DNA of 64,000 nt, from positions 1 to 64,000 of the forward strand of contig CAVWFN010000014.1 in NCBI GenBank assembly GCA_963754285.1, given 5' to 3'. The stretch comes from RYN-133 sp963754285 (GTDB lineage: Bacteria > Actinomycetota > Actinomycetes > Mycobacteriales > Jatrophihabitantaceae). Made by a program: the position numbers and the translations under genes. How positions within the stretch are numbered: position 1 is the first letter of the stretch; each line of letters starts with the position of its first letter. The notes below the pieces were generated by a model. It made no database searches and was not told the origin of the DNA. It saw only the letters and a program-made list of their open reading frames with translations. Below, one piece after another: positions 45,427 to 55,040 of this stretch.

Positions 45427-47744
45427 CAGTTGTTCCTTCCGGCCGCGTCATTGATGGCTCGCCAGACCCGCATCGGACTGGTGGGCATGTCGATGTGCCG
45501 CACCCCGAGGTGAGCGACGGCGTCGATCACCGCGTTCTGCACGGCCGGCGTCGCGCCGATCGTCCCCGCCTCGCCGATTCCCTTGGCGCCCAACGGGTTG
45601 TAGGAGGTCGGTGTCTGACTGTCGACGAGATCGAAGCTCGGCAGCTCGGTCGCCGACACGATCGGATAGGACGCGAGCGTGTTCGTGGTGGGGTTGCCGT
45701 CCTCGTCGAACAGCACCTCTTCGAGCATCGCCTGTGCCGCACCTTGCGCGAGACCGCCGTGGCGTTGCCCTTCGGCCAACAACGGATTCATCACCGTGCC
45801 GGCGTCGTCGAGCGCGATGAGCTTGGCCAAGCGTGCCTTACCGGTCTCGACGTCGACCTCGGCAACGGCGACGTGCGCGCCGAACGGATACGTCGCTCCG
45901 GGCGCAGTGAACACGCTGCGCACCTTCAGCTCGTGATCAGAGGCCAGCGCGGCGAAGCTGACACCCGAATCGGGGACGCCGCGAACGGCGACACCGGCGA
46001 GGTCGGTGTCGACCACCAGGTCGTCGACCGAGACCTCGAGCCGGTCGGCGGCGAGTTCCTTCGCACGCTCGACGAGTTCGCGGGTGGCCTGTTGCACGGC
46101 GGCGCCGCCTTGCTGCAGGCTGCGCGATCCGCCCGTCCCGCCGCCTTCCGGGACGAGGTCGGTGTCGCCCCAGATCACCTTGATGCGGTCGATGGGAATG
46201 CCCGTCTCTTCGCTGGCGAGCATCGCCCACACCGTGGCATGGCCTTGGCCGTGCGGCGACGTCCCGGTGAGGATCGTCGCGCTGCCGTCGGCGTGCACCT
46301 CGATGGTGGCGTTCTCTTTCGGCGCGCCTGATTCACTACCGCCGCCGGTGATCTCGACGTAGACCGACAGACCGATGCCGAGTTGCACCGGATCGTTCTG
46401 GTCGCGGCGACGCTGTTGCTCGGCGCGCAAGCCGGCGTAGTCAGCCGCATCGAGCACCTTCTCGAGCGCGGCGGGATAGTCACCCGAGTCGTAGGTGGCG
46501 CCGCCCTTCGTCTTCAGCGGCTCGGTGAACGCGGGCAGCATGTTGCGGCGGCGGACCTCGGCGGGATCCATGCCGATCTCGGCGGCGAACAGGTCGACGG
46601 CGCGTTCGATCGCAGCCGTGGCCTCGGGACGGCCGGCGCCACGGTAGGCGCCGACCGGGGTGGTGTTCGTGACGACGCTGACGAACGAGGTCTGCAGGTG
46701 TGCGATGTCGTAGACCGCGGGCGCCATCATCAACGTCAGTGTGGGCAGCAAGGCGCCGAATTTCGGATAGGCACCGGAGTCCTGGAGCACGTGCAGCCGG
46801 TAGGCGGTGATCCGTCCGTCCCTCGTGCCGCCGAGCGTGACGGTCTGCACCTGCGCACGGCCGTGCGTCATCGCGACCATGTTCTCGGAGCGCGTCTCGA
46901 CCCAGGTGACCGGACGGTCGACGATCTTCGCCAGGCGCGCGACCAAGGCGTGGTCGCTGTCGGCGCCGAACTTGGCACCGAACGCGCCACCGACGGCGGG
47001 CGTGATGACGTGGACCTGCTCGATCGGGACGCCGAGCATCCCTGCCAGTGAGCGCTGCGTGCCTTGCGCGCCCTGGTTAGGGATCCATGCGGTGAGCCGG
47101 TCGTCGTCGCCCCACACCGCCGCTGCGGCACGCACCTCGAGGGGTGCGACCGCGACGCGCTGGTTGAGGATCTCGTGGCTGATGACCGCCTCGCAGTCGG
47201 CGAAGATGTCCTCCTGCGCAGCGGGCAGTTCGCCGAAGCACACGTTCGTCCCGACCTCGGCGAACAGCACGGTCTCGTCGGTCAGCGCAGCTTTCGGGTC
47301 GACGACCGCAGGCAACGCTTCGTACTCGACGTCGACGAGCTCGGCTGCGTCCTCGCCTTGGTAGCGCTCGTCGGTGAGCACGGCGGCGACCGATTCGCCG
47401 ACGAAGCGCACGACGTCTGTCGCCAGCAGCGCCTGGCCGAAAGCCTCGTCGTACACCGGCAACGGCGGACGCTGGCTGACCGGGTCGTCGAGTTCCGCGG
47501 CTGTGAAGACGGCGACACAACCGTCGGACTCGAGTGCTGCGCTGGTGTCGATGTTCACGATGCGCGCGTGCGCGATCGGCGAGCGCACGATCGTGAGCCG
47601 CAGCGCGCCGGCGAGGCGGGGGTCGTCGATGTCCTCGGTGTAGACCGCGCCGGTGGTGAGGAACTCGGGATCCTCGACCCGCTCGACCCTCGTGCCGAGG
47701 ATGCTGCCGCGGGGGAGATCAACGCCGGGAGCAGAAGCAGTCAC
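45426..47744 (-). CDS. coxL: Form II CO-dehydrogenase-like molybdopterin large subunit
   Basis: A 772-residue molybdenum hydroxylase catalytic subunit. It carries the form II signature AYRGAGRPEA near residue 365 instead of the form I AYRCSFR, the VGGAFGAKFGADSDHAL molybdopterin loop near 255, and GAKGIGEAGTIGATPAVQNAV with the base Glu near 725. Form II enzymes often oxidise aldehydes, purines or other heterocycles rather than CO, so the substrate is open. No maturation genes (coxDEFG) are adjacent. Confidence 0.92.
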   Translation of the reverse strand: MTASAPGVDLPRGSILGTRVERVEDPEFLTTGAVYTEDIDDPRLAGALRLTIVRSPIAHARIVNIDTSAALESDGCVAVFTAAELDDPVSQRPPLPVYDEAFGQALLATDVVRFVGESVAAVLTDERYQGEDAAELVDVEYEALPAVVDPKAALTDETVLFAEVGTNVCFGELPAAQEDIFADCEAVISHEILNQRVAVAPLEVRAAAAVWGDDDRLTAWIPNQGAQGTQRSLAGMLGVPIEQVHVITPAVGGAFGAKFGADSDHALVARLAKIVDRPVTWVETRSENMVAMTHGRAQVQTVTLGGTRDGRITAYRLHVLQDSGAYPKFGALLPTLTLMMAPAVYDIAHLQTSFVSVVTNTTPVGAYRGAGRPEATAAIERAVDLFAAEIGMDPAEVRRRNMLPAFTEPLKTKGGATYDSGDYPAALEKVLDAADYAGLRAEQQRRRDQNDPVQLGIGLSVYVEITGGGSESGAPKENATIEVHADGSATILTGTSPHGQGHATVWAMLASEETGIPIDRIKVIWGDTDLVPEGGGTGGSRSLQQGGAAVQQATRELVERAKELAADRLEVSVDDLVVDTDLAGVAVRGVPDSGVSFAALASDHELKVRSVFTAPGATYPFGAHVAVAEVDVETGKARLAKLIALDDAGTVMNPLLAEGQRHGGLAQGAAQAMLEEVLFDEDGNPTTNTLASYPIVSATELPSFDLVDSQTPTSYNPLGAKGIGEAGTIGATPAVQNAVIDAVAHLGVRHIDMPTSPMRVWRAINDAAGRNN

Positions 47745-47839
47745 AACTCCACACTATTCACGGCCGGTAATGCCTCGTGACCCACCCGCGCCGATCTTCA
47801 TACCTCGATCAACCGGGTCGGCCATGCGATTAATTCGTT

Positions 47840-48172
47840 ATGACCGATCGCGAGTGGCCACCGACGGCAGAGGCGTTGATGCGGTCGCGGTTCGAGGCCT
47901 TCCGAGACGCTGACGGCGAGTGGCTGCTTGCTTCCTGGCACCGATCGACGCGACCGGCCGAGATCGATCTTCGAGGCAACCCCCGCTGGCGCGGCCTGCA
48001 GATCGTGGACGTCGTCGACGGTCAAGCGAACGACGCGACCGGCATCGTCGAATTCCGCGCGACGTACGTGGTGGCTCCAGGCGACGTCCGGGTGCTGCAC
48101 GAGCGATCGCGGTTCGTCCGTGAGGGCGGGCGGTGGTACTACGTCGACGGCGACGTCGCAGACGGCGCTTGA
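47840..48172 (+). CDS. YchJ-family protein without the cysteine-rich ends
   Basis: The sequence TAEALMRSRFEAFRDADGEWLLASWHRSTRP and VEFRATYVV..LHERSRFVREGGRWYYVDGDV is the core of the YchJ/UPF0225 family, an NTF2-like fold. The usual N- and C-terminal SEC-C zinc motifs are absent, which is common in actinobacterial short forms. It is divergent from coxL. Function unknown. Confidence 0.82.
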   Translation: MTDREWPPTAEALMRSRFEAFRDADGEWLLASWHRSTRPAEIDLRGNPRWRGLQIVDVVDGQANDATGIVEFRATYVVAPGDVRVLHERSRFVREGGRWYYVDGDVADGA

Positions 48173-48296
48173 TCAACCTGCCGATCCGGTCGATTCCCGA
48201 CCAGATCGCCGAGATGATGATCGGCATCGGGCCGGCGACGCCGGAGGATGCTCGCGACGGCCGTTCACACGACGAAGATCAGGAAGCCTGCGAATT

Positions 48297-49721
48297 TCAG
48301 AGGCGTCTCCGCGCAGGATCGCCGGCCAGGCGCCGCGAGCGAGTTCCGTCTCGACTGACCACGCGACTCGCGGTGGCGAAGGCTACTGCGCCGACGAGGC
48401 TGACTGCTGCCGCGAACGCCCACGCGATGGACGGCGCGTCGGTTCCTGGAGCGGGAGCCTGGTGCGTCAGGCCCGCGATCAGCAGCAGGATGGCGATCCC
48501 CAGTGCCGTCCCCAGCTGTGCAGCCGTGTTGACCACACCGGATGCGACGCCTCGTTCGGCCACCGGGACGGAGGTCGCCAGGCCGGTCGCGGCAACGGAG
48601 GACAGGCCGATACCGAGACCGCCGACGGCGACACACAATGCAAGCGCCCACGCCGACCTCGCACTGACAACGAGCGCTGCGTCGAAACATCCGATCGCTG
48701 CCAGGCCGACTGCGATGACACGCTGCGAGTTCCAGCGCGAGAGCGCGGGCGCGGCTAGGGCCGATCCGACGATCACGGCAAGGCTGAACGGCAGCAGTAA
48801 CAGACCCGCGGCGAGCGGGCTGCGGCCACGGGTGTTCTGCAGGTAGAGCGTCGCCAGGGTGATCGCGGAACTGGTTGTTGCCGTGTTGAGCAGGCTCGCG
48901 ATGGCGCCCTGGCGAAGCGATCGCAGCCCGACCAGCGGGCTCGGAAGCAGCGGTGCATCAGCTCGTCGATCCAGCACCGCGAACAACACGGCGGCGACAG
49001 CAGCGGCGACAAGCAAACATGCGCCGAACGCGGCGCTGTCACGTCGCGGCAGGAGCGTCGTCGCGACCACGAACAACATCACGGCGGTGGTAAAAGCGAC
49101 AACGCTCGGCAGTGCCAGCGTCCGCGGGCGGTCGCCGGGCGTGCCGGCTCCGACGAACACCGCGACGCTGAGGGCGAGGACGATCGCGAGCGGAAGAAAC
49201 GCCCAGAAGACGACGCGCCAGCCGGCCGCCTCGGTAATCACGCCGCCGACAACGAAGCCGCTCGCGCCAGCGGCTGCACCGGCGGCACTCCACATGGCAA
49301 CCGCGCGCTGCCGCTGCCGTCCCTGTGCGGTCATGGTCGTCAGCAGCCGTAGGGCGGACGGTACGGAGACAGCCGCAGCGCTGCCCTGCAGACACCGCGC
49401 CGCGGTCAGCATGACGACCGAGCCTGCGGTGGCTCCCAGGAGTGCGGCGACGGCGAACAACCCCAAGCCGACGAGGATGATGCGTCGGTGGCCGTACCGG
49501 TCACCGAGCCGAGCGCCGAGCATCAGCAGGCCACCGAAGAACATCGCGTAGCCGGTGGCGATCAGGCTGCCCGCCGAGTCGGACGCGTGCAGATCGGCGA
49601 GCATCCGTGGCAGCGCGGTCACGACAACGGTCACGCCGAGTACGTCGACGAACTGGACGAGGCACAGAGCGAGGACAGCCGGGAGCCCGACGGAGTGCCC
49701 TGCCGTGGTCCGTGCCGTCAT
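48297..49721 (-). CDS. MFS transporter, DHA2-type drug exporter
   Basis: A 474-residue protein with about 14 membrane segments. It begins ALCLVQFVDVLGVTVVVTALPRMLADLH, with motif A GARLGDRYGHRRIILVGLGLF near residue 80 and motif C-like AGAAAGASGFVVGGVITEAAGWRVVFW. DHA2 exporters use the proton gradient to expel drugs. ATG 49721 is chosen because the preceding frame has no hydrophobic or family sequence. No regulator is adjacent. Confidence 0.9.
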   Translation of the reverse strand: MTARTTAGHSVGLPAVLALCLVQFVDVLGVTVVVTALPRMLADLHASDSAGSLIATGYAMFFGGLLMLGARLGDRYGHRRIILVGLGLFAVAALLGATAGSVVMLTAARCLQGSAAAVSVPSALRLLTTMTAQGRQRQRAVAMWSAAGAAAGASGFVVGGVITEAAGWRVVFWAFLPLAIVLALSVAVFVGAGTPGDRPRTLALPSVVAFTTAVMLFVVATTLLPRRDSAAFGACLLVAAAVAAVLFAVLDRRADAPLLPSPLVGLRSLRQGAIASLLNTATTSSAITLATLYLQNTRGRSPLAAGLLLLPFSLAVIVGSALAAPALSRWNSQRVIAVGLAAIGCFDAALVVSARSAWALALCVAVGGLGIGLSSVAATGLATSVPVAERGVASGVVNTAAQLGTALGIAILLLIAGLTHQAPAPGTDAPSIAWAFAAAVSLVGAVAFATASRVVSRDGTRSRRLAGDPARRRL

Positions 49722-49822
49722 CGTGTCGACGCTAACGACCACCACCGACACCCGCGTGAGGCTTCGCGGCCGCCTCTGGATCGAACGGCAGCGCCACACC
49801 GACGATCTGAGACGATGAGGAC

Positions 49823-50371
49823 GTGGCTCAGAAGACGATGACGGCGATCCGCTTCGCCGCGGCACTGGACACAATCGGCGACTCGACGCTCGCGCGGCTG
49901 CCCAAACACGCCAGCGAAGCCCTGCCCTCGCGAGGACAAGTCGCTGTGCATGCAAGGGCAAACGGTCACGAGTTCGAGACGGTCGTCGAGCCGGACGGCC
50001 GCAGAGGCCACTGGGTCAGGGTCGATGAGGGGCTCCAGCGCGCCGCCGGACTTGCGCCCGGAGACCGCACCGAGTTCGTGCTCGAGGTGCGGCAGGAATG
50101 GCCCGAACCAGACGTTCCGTCCGACCTGGAATCGGCGCTGGACAGTGCCCCACAACGCATCCGCGACATCTGGGACGACATCACGCCGATGGCACGCTGG
50201 GAATGGGTGCGCTGGGTCAACGCGACGGCCAATCCGGCGACGCGCCGGCGGCGGGTCGAGGTGAGCATCTCGAAGATGGACTCCGGCAAGCGCCGCCCGT
50301 GCTGCTTCGATCTGTCGGCCTGCACCGACCCGGCGGTGTCCACGAGCGGGAAATTGCGCGCGGCGAATTGA
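49823..50371 (+). CDS. YdeI/OmpD-associated DUF1905 protein
   Basis: An N-terminal DUF1905 barrel (RFAAALDTIGDSTLARLPKHASEALPSRGQVAVHARANGHEFETVVEPDGRRGHWVRVDEGLQRAAGLAPGDRTEFVLEV) is followed by a YdeI-type helical tail (PSDLESALDSAPQRIRDIWDDITPMARWEWVRWVNATANPATRRRRVEVSISKMDSGKRRPCCFDLSACT). This combination is common, with no settled function. GTG 49823 is used; ATG 49838 is also possible. Confidence 0.85.
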   Translation: MAQKTMTAIRFAAALDTIGDSTLARLPKHASEALPSRGQVAVHARANGHEFETVVEPDGRRGHWVRVDEGLQRAAGLAPGDRTEFVLEVRQEWPEPDVPSDLESALDSAPQRIRDIWDDITPMARWEWVRWVNATANPATRRRRVEVSISKMDSGKRRPCCFDLSACTDPAVSTSGKLRAAN

Positions 50372-50525
50372 GCCACTTCGGGCGCCCGATGACGAAATGT
50401 CAATGCCCGATCAATTCGATGCGTCGGATTTGAGCAAATTCATGGGCTCAGGTTCGCGCCAAACCCGCCGATGATCATTTACAGTTCCGCCCGGCGCCGA
50501 TCATCTGGTTCGACCCCCTGCCACG

Positions 50526-53081
50526 GTGAAGTCGCCGCGTGAAAGGCAATCCAACTCTGTGTCTGTGCTGTTCCGCCCTCGACCGCGTCTCGCGCTCGTC
50601 GCTGCCTGCATTGCCGTCGTCGGCCTCACGATCGGGCTGAGCGGCTCCGCCAGCGCAGATTCGGTCCCCGCCGCTGCCGGGGAGTTCGTACCGGTTGCAG
50701 CCGCCAACGTCGTCGACACCACGGTCGGGCTCGGCTGGTCGGGCCAGTTGCGGCCCAGCGCCACGCAGTCGATCCCCGTGACAGGAGTCGCCGGAGTTCC
50801 GACGACGGGCGTCACTGCGGTCATGCTGCAGATCACCACGTCCGACAGCACCAGAACGTCGGTCAACACGAACGGCAACGTCTGGGTGTGGCCTGCGGGG
50901 GCGGCACGGCCCCGGTTCGCGGTCGTCGCGAACGCGCCGGCCAACTCCGTCGCCGACAACACGGCGATCGTGCAGGTCGGCACGGGCGGGCAGATCTCCT
51001 TCTACAACGGACCCGGTGGTTCGCCGGTCGACGTCTCGGCCGATATCGAGGGTTACGTCACCTCGGCAGCCACGCAGGTGTCCGGCGCGACCTTCGCTCC
51101 GCTCGCGCCGACGCGCATCATCGACACGACGAACGGGACGGGCGGACGCTCGACGCCACTCACTTCGGACGCCCCCTGGACCTTCGATGTCTCGGGCATC
51201 GGTGGGATCCCGTCGTCCGGCGTGACCGCAGTCGTCCTCGATGTCGGCACTGTCGCCACGAGCTCGAATTGCTGGCTGCAGGTGCAGCCCGCAGACACGG
51301 ACACCGGCGCGTCGGGATACCCCCGCGTCGACACGTATGCGACGTACACGGCGCAGGGGTTCGCGGTCGTCGCACCCGACCCGAGCGGTGACCTGACCTT
51401 CTCCACCAACTGCGCTTCGACCGACGTCCATGTCGACGTCGAGGGGTACTACCTCACGAGCATCAATGGCGCGAGCGCCGACGTGTTCGTCCCGATCACG
51501 ACTCCGACGCGGGTCGTCGACACACACACCAACGTCGGGGTCACCGGCAAGCTGACCGCGGGTCGGGTGGTCCGCGCCAAGCGCGCTGTCGCCGTGCGCG
51601 GAGTCGGCGGCGTCCCGGCCCGCGCCGACGCCGTGGCGCTGAATCTGACCGCCCTGAACGCGTCCGCGGTGGGCGCCGACACGGTGTGGCCGGACGGCAC
51701 AACTCGGCCGGCCACAACCTCCGTGATCGCCGACCCGGCCGTGATCAACACCAACCTGTCCTTCGTCCGGCTCGGTACCAGCGGCAAGATCGACATCGCC
51801 GACTCCAGCGACACCCCGACCCAGTCGAACGATCTGTACGTCGACGTCGAGGGCTACTTCCTGCACACCGCGGCGACCGACACCCCGTTCGGGACGGCGC
51901 AGTACTTCCCGGCGACATGGGGTGACACCTTCTACAACACGGTGGACACGAACGGGAACATCCTCGCGACGGTCAATGACACGAAGGGTCTCGATCTGTC
52001 GTGCGGAAGCAGCGACATCGGGATCATGAACGCGGCGGGCGACGAACCGACCTCGCTGGCTTTGTCGATGACCAACTGCATGACCGACTTCGGACCGATC
52101 GCCGGCGGCGGCCCCGGCCACACACCGGACGGGTGCTCGTGGAAGACCGGCGGCATCACCCGTATCGGACAGGTCATCTATGTCGCAGTCGCGCGTCAGT
52201 TGAACGCCTGCTCGACGGGGCACGAGTCCAACGGTCTGCAGCCGTCGTACAACTCGAGCATCATCAAGTCCACCGACAACGGCGTGACCTGGACGAATGC
52301 GTTCGGGGTGACCAGCCCCAACGGCGCGGCGCCGAAGTGGGTCGCCAAGCTCGGGCGGTTCCAGGCGATGTTCCCGGGCCAGACTTTCCCGGCCCCGTTC
52401 TTCATCCAGTACGGGCCGGGGAACACGCAAACCGTCGACGGCGGCAACAAATACGTCTACGCCGTCTCGACCGACGGATACGCCTACGACGGCAACTTCC
52501 TGCACCTGGCGCGCGTTCCGGTGAACCAGGTGATGAATGCGAGCGCCTGGCAGTTCTACCACGGCCGCGTCGGCGGATCGGTGCAGACCTGGACGAAGTC
52601 ACCGGCCGGTGCAACCCGTGTGCTGCAGGCCCGACACGGCCTGAGCCAGCCGGCCATCCAGTACGTGCCGGCGCTCAAGCGCTACGTCCTGACGACGTTC
52701 TACTACACGCAGCCAGGCAGCAGATTCCCCACGCTGCATCAGACGCCCTACACCAGGTTCGAGATGTACACCTCGCCCAAGCCATGGGGCCCGTGGACGC
52801 ACGTCTACGACCACGGCACCCAGCGCAGCCTGTGGTGCACTGCCACTCCGTGCACTCTCATGTCCCAGCCTGACGACACTGCGTTGTCTGTCGGGACGCC
52901 CGATGACTGGTTAGGTTTCTACGACCCGGCCCTCGTCCAGAAATTCGTGTACACCCATTCGCTGTCGGACCAGGCGCTGCTCACGTGCGGGGACTGGATG
53001 AACCGCAACAAATATGCTGGCGAGAATCTGTACAAGCTTCACGTCCTGCCGTTCAACCTGGCTACCGTGGTCGGCTCATGA
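50526..53081 (+). CDS. Secreted protein: three VDT-type repeats plus sialidase-like beta-propeller
   Basis: A signal peptide (LALVAACIAVVGLTIGLSGSASA) precedes three copies of an actinobacterial exoprotein repeat, each starting near F(V/A)P..TR(I/V)(I/V)DT and ending DVEGY(V/Y/F), at residues of about 50-180, 185-310 and 320-450. The C-terminal 390 residues form a beta-propeller-like domain with an Asp-box (STDNGVTWTN), YGPGNTQTV, TDGYAYDGNFLHLARVP and LGFYDPALVQKFVYTH. That domain is repeated in the next gene. A cell-surface or extracellular glycan-related role is inferred. Confidence 0.85.
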   Translation: MKSPRERQSNSVSVLFRPRPRLALVAACIAVVGLTIGLSGSASADSVPAAAGEFVPVAAANVVDTTVGLGWSGQLRPSATQSIPVTGVAGVPTTGVTAVMLQITTSDSTRTSVNTNGNVWVWPAGAARPRFAVVANAPANSVADNTAIVQVGTGGQISFYNGPGGSPVDVSADIEGYVTSAATQVSGATFAPLAPTRIIDTTNGTGGRSTPLTSDAPWTFDVSGIGGIPSSGVTAVVLDVGTVATSSNCWLQVQPADTDTGASGYPRVDTYATYTAQGFAVVAPDPSGDLTFSTNCASTDVHVDVEGYYLTSINGASADVFVPITTPTRVVDTHTNVGVTGKLTAGRVVRAKRAVAVRGVGGVPARADAVALNLTALNASAVGADTVWPDGTTRPATTSVIADPAVINTNLSFVRLGTSGKIDIADSSDTPTQSNDLYVDVEGYFLHTAATDTPFGTAQYFPATWGDTFYNTVDTNGNILATVNDTKGLDLSCGSSDIGIMNAAGDEPTSLALSMTNCMTDFGPIAGGGPGHTPDGCSWKTGGITRIGQVIYVAVARQLNACSTGHESNGLQPSYNSSIIKSTDNGVTWTNAFGVTSPNGAAPKWVAKLGRFQAMFPGQTFPAPFFIQYGPGNTQTVDGGNKYVYAVSTDGYAYDGNFLHLARVPVNQVMNASAWQFYHGRVGGSVQTWTKSPAGATRVLQARHGLSQPAIQYVPALKRYVLTTFYYTQPGSRFPTLHQTPYTRFEMYTSPKPWGPWTHVYDHGTQRSLWCTATPCTLMSQPDDTALSVGTPDDWLGFYDPALVQKFVYTHSLSDQALLTCGDWMNRNKYAGENLYKLHVLPFNLATVVGS

Positions 53082-54412
53082 CAAAGCATCGATCGACGGT
53101 CAGGCATCGGTGGCGCAGCCGCACGCTCGTCGCCGCGATGGCGCTCGTAGCGTCCGCCGGGCTGCCCTCGGCCATCCGCGCCGGCGCAACGTCGAGTCCC
53201 GCCGCCACCGAATCGACGGGTGCGTTCGCGACGCCGCACTACTTCTCCGGAGTCACCGACGACACGTTCTACAACACCGTCGGGTCGGATGGTTCGATCA
53301 TCTCGACGGCCAACGATTCGACGGGCGTGAACAACTCGTGCACGTCGGACGGACGCGACATCGTGATCCTGAAGATGCGCGGTGCCGACCCCGGTCACTT
53401 CCGGGTCTCGACTGTGAACTGCATGGACAGTTACGGCCCGCGCGGTGGCGGCAAGACCCCCGACGGGTGTTCGTGGAAGACCGGCGGCATCACTCGGATC
53501 GGTAACACCATCTACCTCGCCATCGCCCGCCAGCTGCACCGATGCTCGGTCGGCGGTCAGCTCAACGGGCTGCAGCCGTCGGTCGACGCCAGCATCATCA
53601 AGTCCACCGACGGCGGAAGGACGTGGACCAACCCGTGGGGAAAGACCAGCCGCGACGGTGCGGCTCCCGGGTGGGTAGCCAAGGTGCATCGCTATCGCGC
53701 GATGTTCCCCGGCAACCAGTTCTCGGCGCCGTTCTTCATCCAGTACGGGCCGGGCAACTCGCACACGGTCGACGGCGCGAACAGGTACCTGTACTCGGTG
53801 TCGACGGACGGTTACACCTACGACGGCAACTACCTGCACCTGGCTCGCGTCCCGTTGAACGAGGTCCAGCAGGCGAAGGCGTGGCAGTTCTACCACGGTC
53901 GTGTCGGCGGGAGCGGTCAGAACTGGACCAGCTCCCCGGTGGGCGCCACCCGGGTGCTCCAGGCCAAGCGCGGCCTGAGTCAGCCGGCGATCCAGTACGT
54001 GCCGTCGCTCAAGCGCTACGTGCTGCTGATGTCGACGTTCTCGCGCGCGCATCCCGACTTCCCGACGCCCGCCGAGACCCCGTACACGCAGTTCCACATC
54101 TATACCTCGCCCAAGCCGTGGGGACCGTGGACGAACGTGTTCCACCACTCCGGCCAGCGCAGCATCTGGTGCAGCGGGAGCCCGTGCCCGCTGACCGAGC
54201 AGCCGGGCTCGAACCAGCTGGCGATCGGCACACCCGAGGACTGGCTGGGTCTCTACGACCCCGCGCTTGTGCAGAAGTTCGTGTTCACGCAACCGCTGTC
54301 GAGGCAGGCGCTGTTCACGACCGGCGACTGGAAGAACGCCAGGCGCTATAAGGGCGAATACCTGAACCGGCTCCTGGTCGTTCCGTTCGACCTCGCGGCG
54401 CTGGCGCACTAG
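53078..54412 (+). CDS. Secreted sialidase-like beta-propeller protein (paralogue)
   Basis: A 444-residue secreted protein: signal peptide TLVAAMALVASAGLPSAIRAG, then the same propeller-like domain as the preceding gene without the N-terminal repeats. Matching motifs are CSWKTGGITRIG, the Asp-box STDGGRTWTN, FFIQYGPGN, TDGYTYDGNYLHLARVPL, WQFYHGRVGGS, SLKRYVLL and WLGLYDPALVQKFVFT. Catalytic sialidase residues (RIP, Arg triad) are not evident. It overlaps the preceding gene (ATGA), so the two arose by tandem duplication and are co-translated. Confidence 0.85.
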   Translation: MTKHRSTVRHRWRSRTLVAAMALVASAGLPSAIRAGATSSPAATESTGAFATPHYFSGVTDDTFYNTVGSDGSIISTANDSTGVNNSCTSDGRDIVILKMRGADPGHFRVSTVNCMDSYGPRGGGKTPDGCSWKTGGITRIGNTIYLAIARQLHRCSVGGQLNGLQPSVDASIIKSTDGGRTWTNPWGKTSRDGAAPGWVAKVHRYRAMFPGNQFSAPFFIQYGPGNSHTVDGANRYLYSVSTDGYTYDGNYLHLARVPLNEVQQAKAWQFYHGRVGGSGQNWTSSPVGATRVLQAKRGLSQPAIQYVPSLKRYVLLMSTFSRAHPDFPTPAETPYTQFHIYTSPKPWGPWTNVFHHSGQRSIWCSGSPCPLTEQPGSNQLAIGTPEDWLGLYDPALVQKFVFTQPLSRQALFTTGDWKNARRYKGEYLNRLLVVPFDLAALAH

Positions 54413-54473
54413 CGGCGAGCTGCCGTCTCATCGCGGACGCTCATCGTCCGCATTGCGGGCTAGCGTTCGTGAC

Positions 54474-55034
54474 ATGGCAGCAGTGCGCACCGAACCGCTT
54501 AAGAACACCCAGCCGCTCGCGCGGTTCGACTTCGACGCGTTCTTCGGCGCGCTCGATGCGGCGCGTCGTGAACACGGTCTCGGTTGGTACGAGCTGGCCG
54601 ACGAGCTGTGGGAGCAGTCGGCCGAGCTCAACGCGCACCGCGACGACCATCCGTTGTGTGGGGGAGCCGTCTCGCGCCAGGGCGCGCGAGGGGAGACCTC
54701 ATGTCAGTACGCCCTGTTCATGCTGCGCTGGCTCGGCCGCGCGCCCGAAGAGTTCCTGACCGGACCGGTCGCGGACGTGGGCGAGATCCGGCTCCCGGCT
54801 GCGGGGCGCGGCAGCCGGTTGCGGTGGGATCTCGCCGAAGTGCACGCCGAGTTGAACCGGCAGCGTCAGGACCGCGGTCTGACGTGGGCGGAGCTCGCCG
54901 ACGTCCTGGATACGACGCCGGCGCGCCTGACCAACCTGCGCACCGCGCGGTTCACCGATCTGGCGCTGGCCATGCGGATCACTCAGTGGCTGCGCCGGCC
55001 GGCTGCCGCATTCATTCACGCCGCTGACTGGTGA
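54474..55034 (+). CDS. Helix-turn-helix (XRE-like) protein with duplicated domain
   Basis: Two related halves can be seen: FDFDAFFGALDAARREHGLGWYELADELWEQSAEL with a following loop, and LRWDLAEVHAELNRQRQDRGLTWAELADVLDTTPARLTNLRTARFTDLALAMRITQWLRRP. Both fit a lambda-repressor-like helix-turn-helix, the second better. The linking segment YALFMLRWLGRAPEEFLTGP is also repeated in kind (WLRRPAAAFIHA). ATG 54474 is chosen. A DNA-binding role is likely; targets are unknown. Confidence 0.75.
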   Translation: MAAVRTEPLKNTQPLARFDFDAFFGALDAARREHGLGWYELADELWEQSAELNAHRDDHPLCGGAVSRQGARGETSCQYALFMLRWLGRAPEEFLTGPVADVGEIRLPAAGRGSRLRWDLAEVHAELNRQRQDRGLTWAELADVLDTTPARLTNLRTARFTDLALAMRITQWLRRPAAAFIHAADW

Positions 55035-55040
55035 CCGTCC

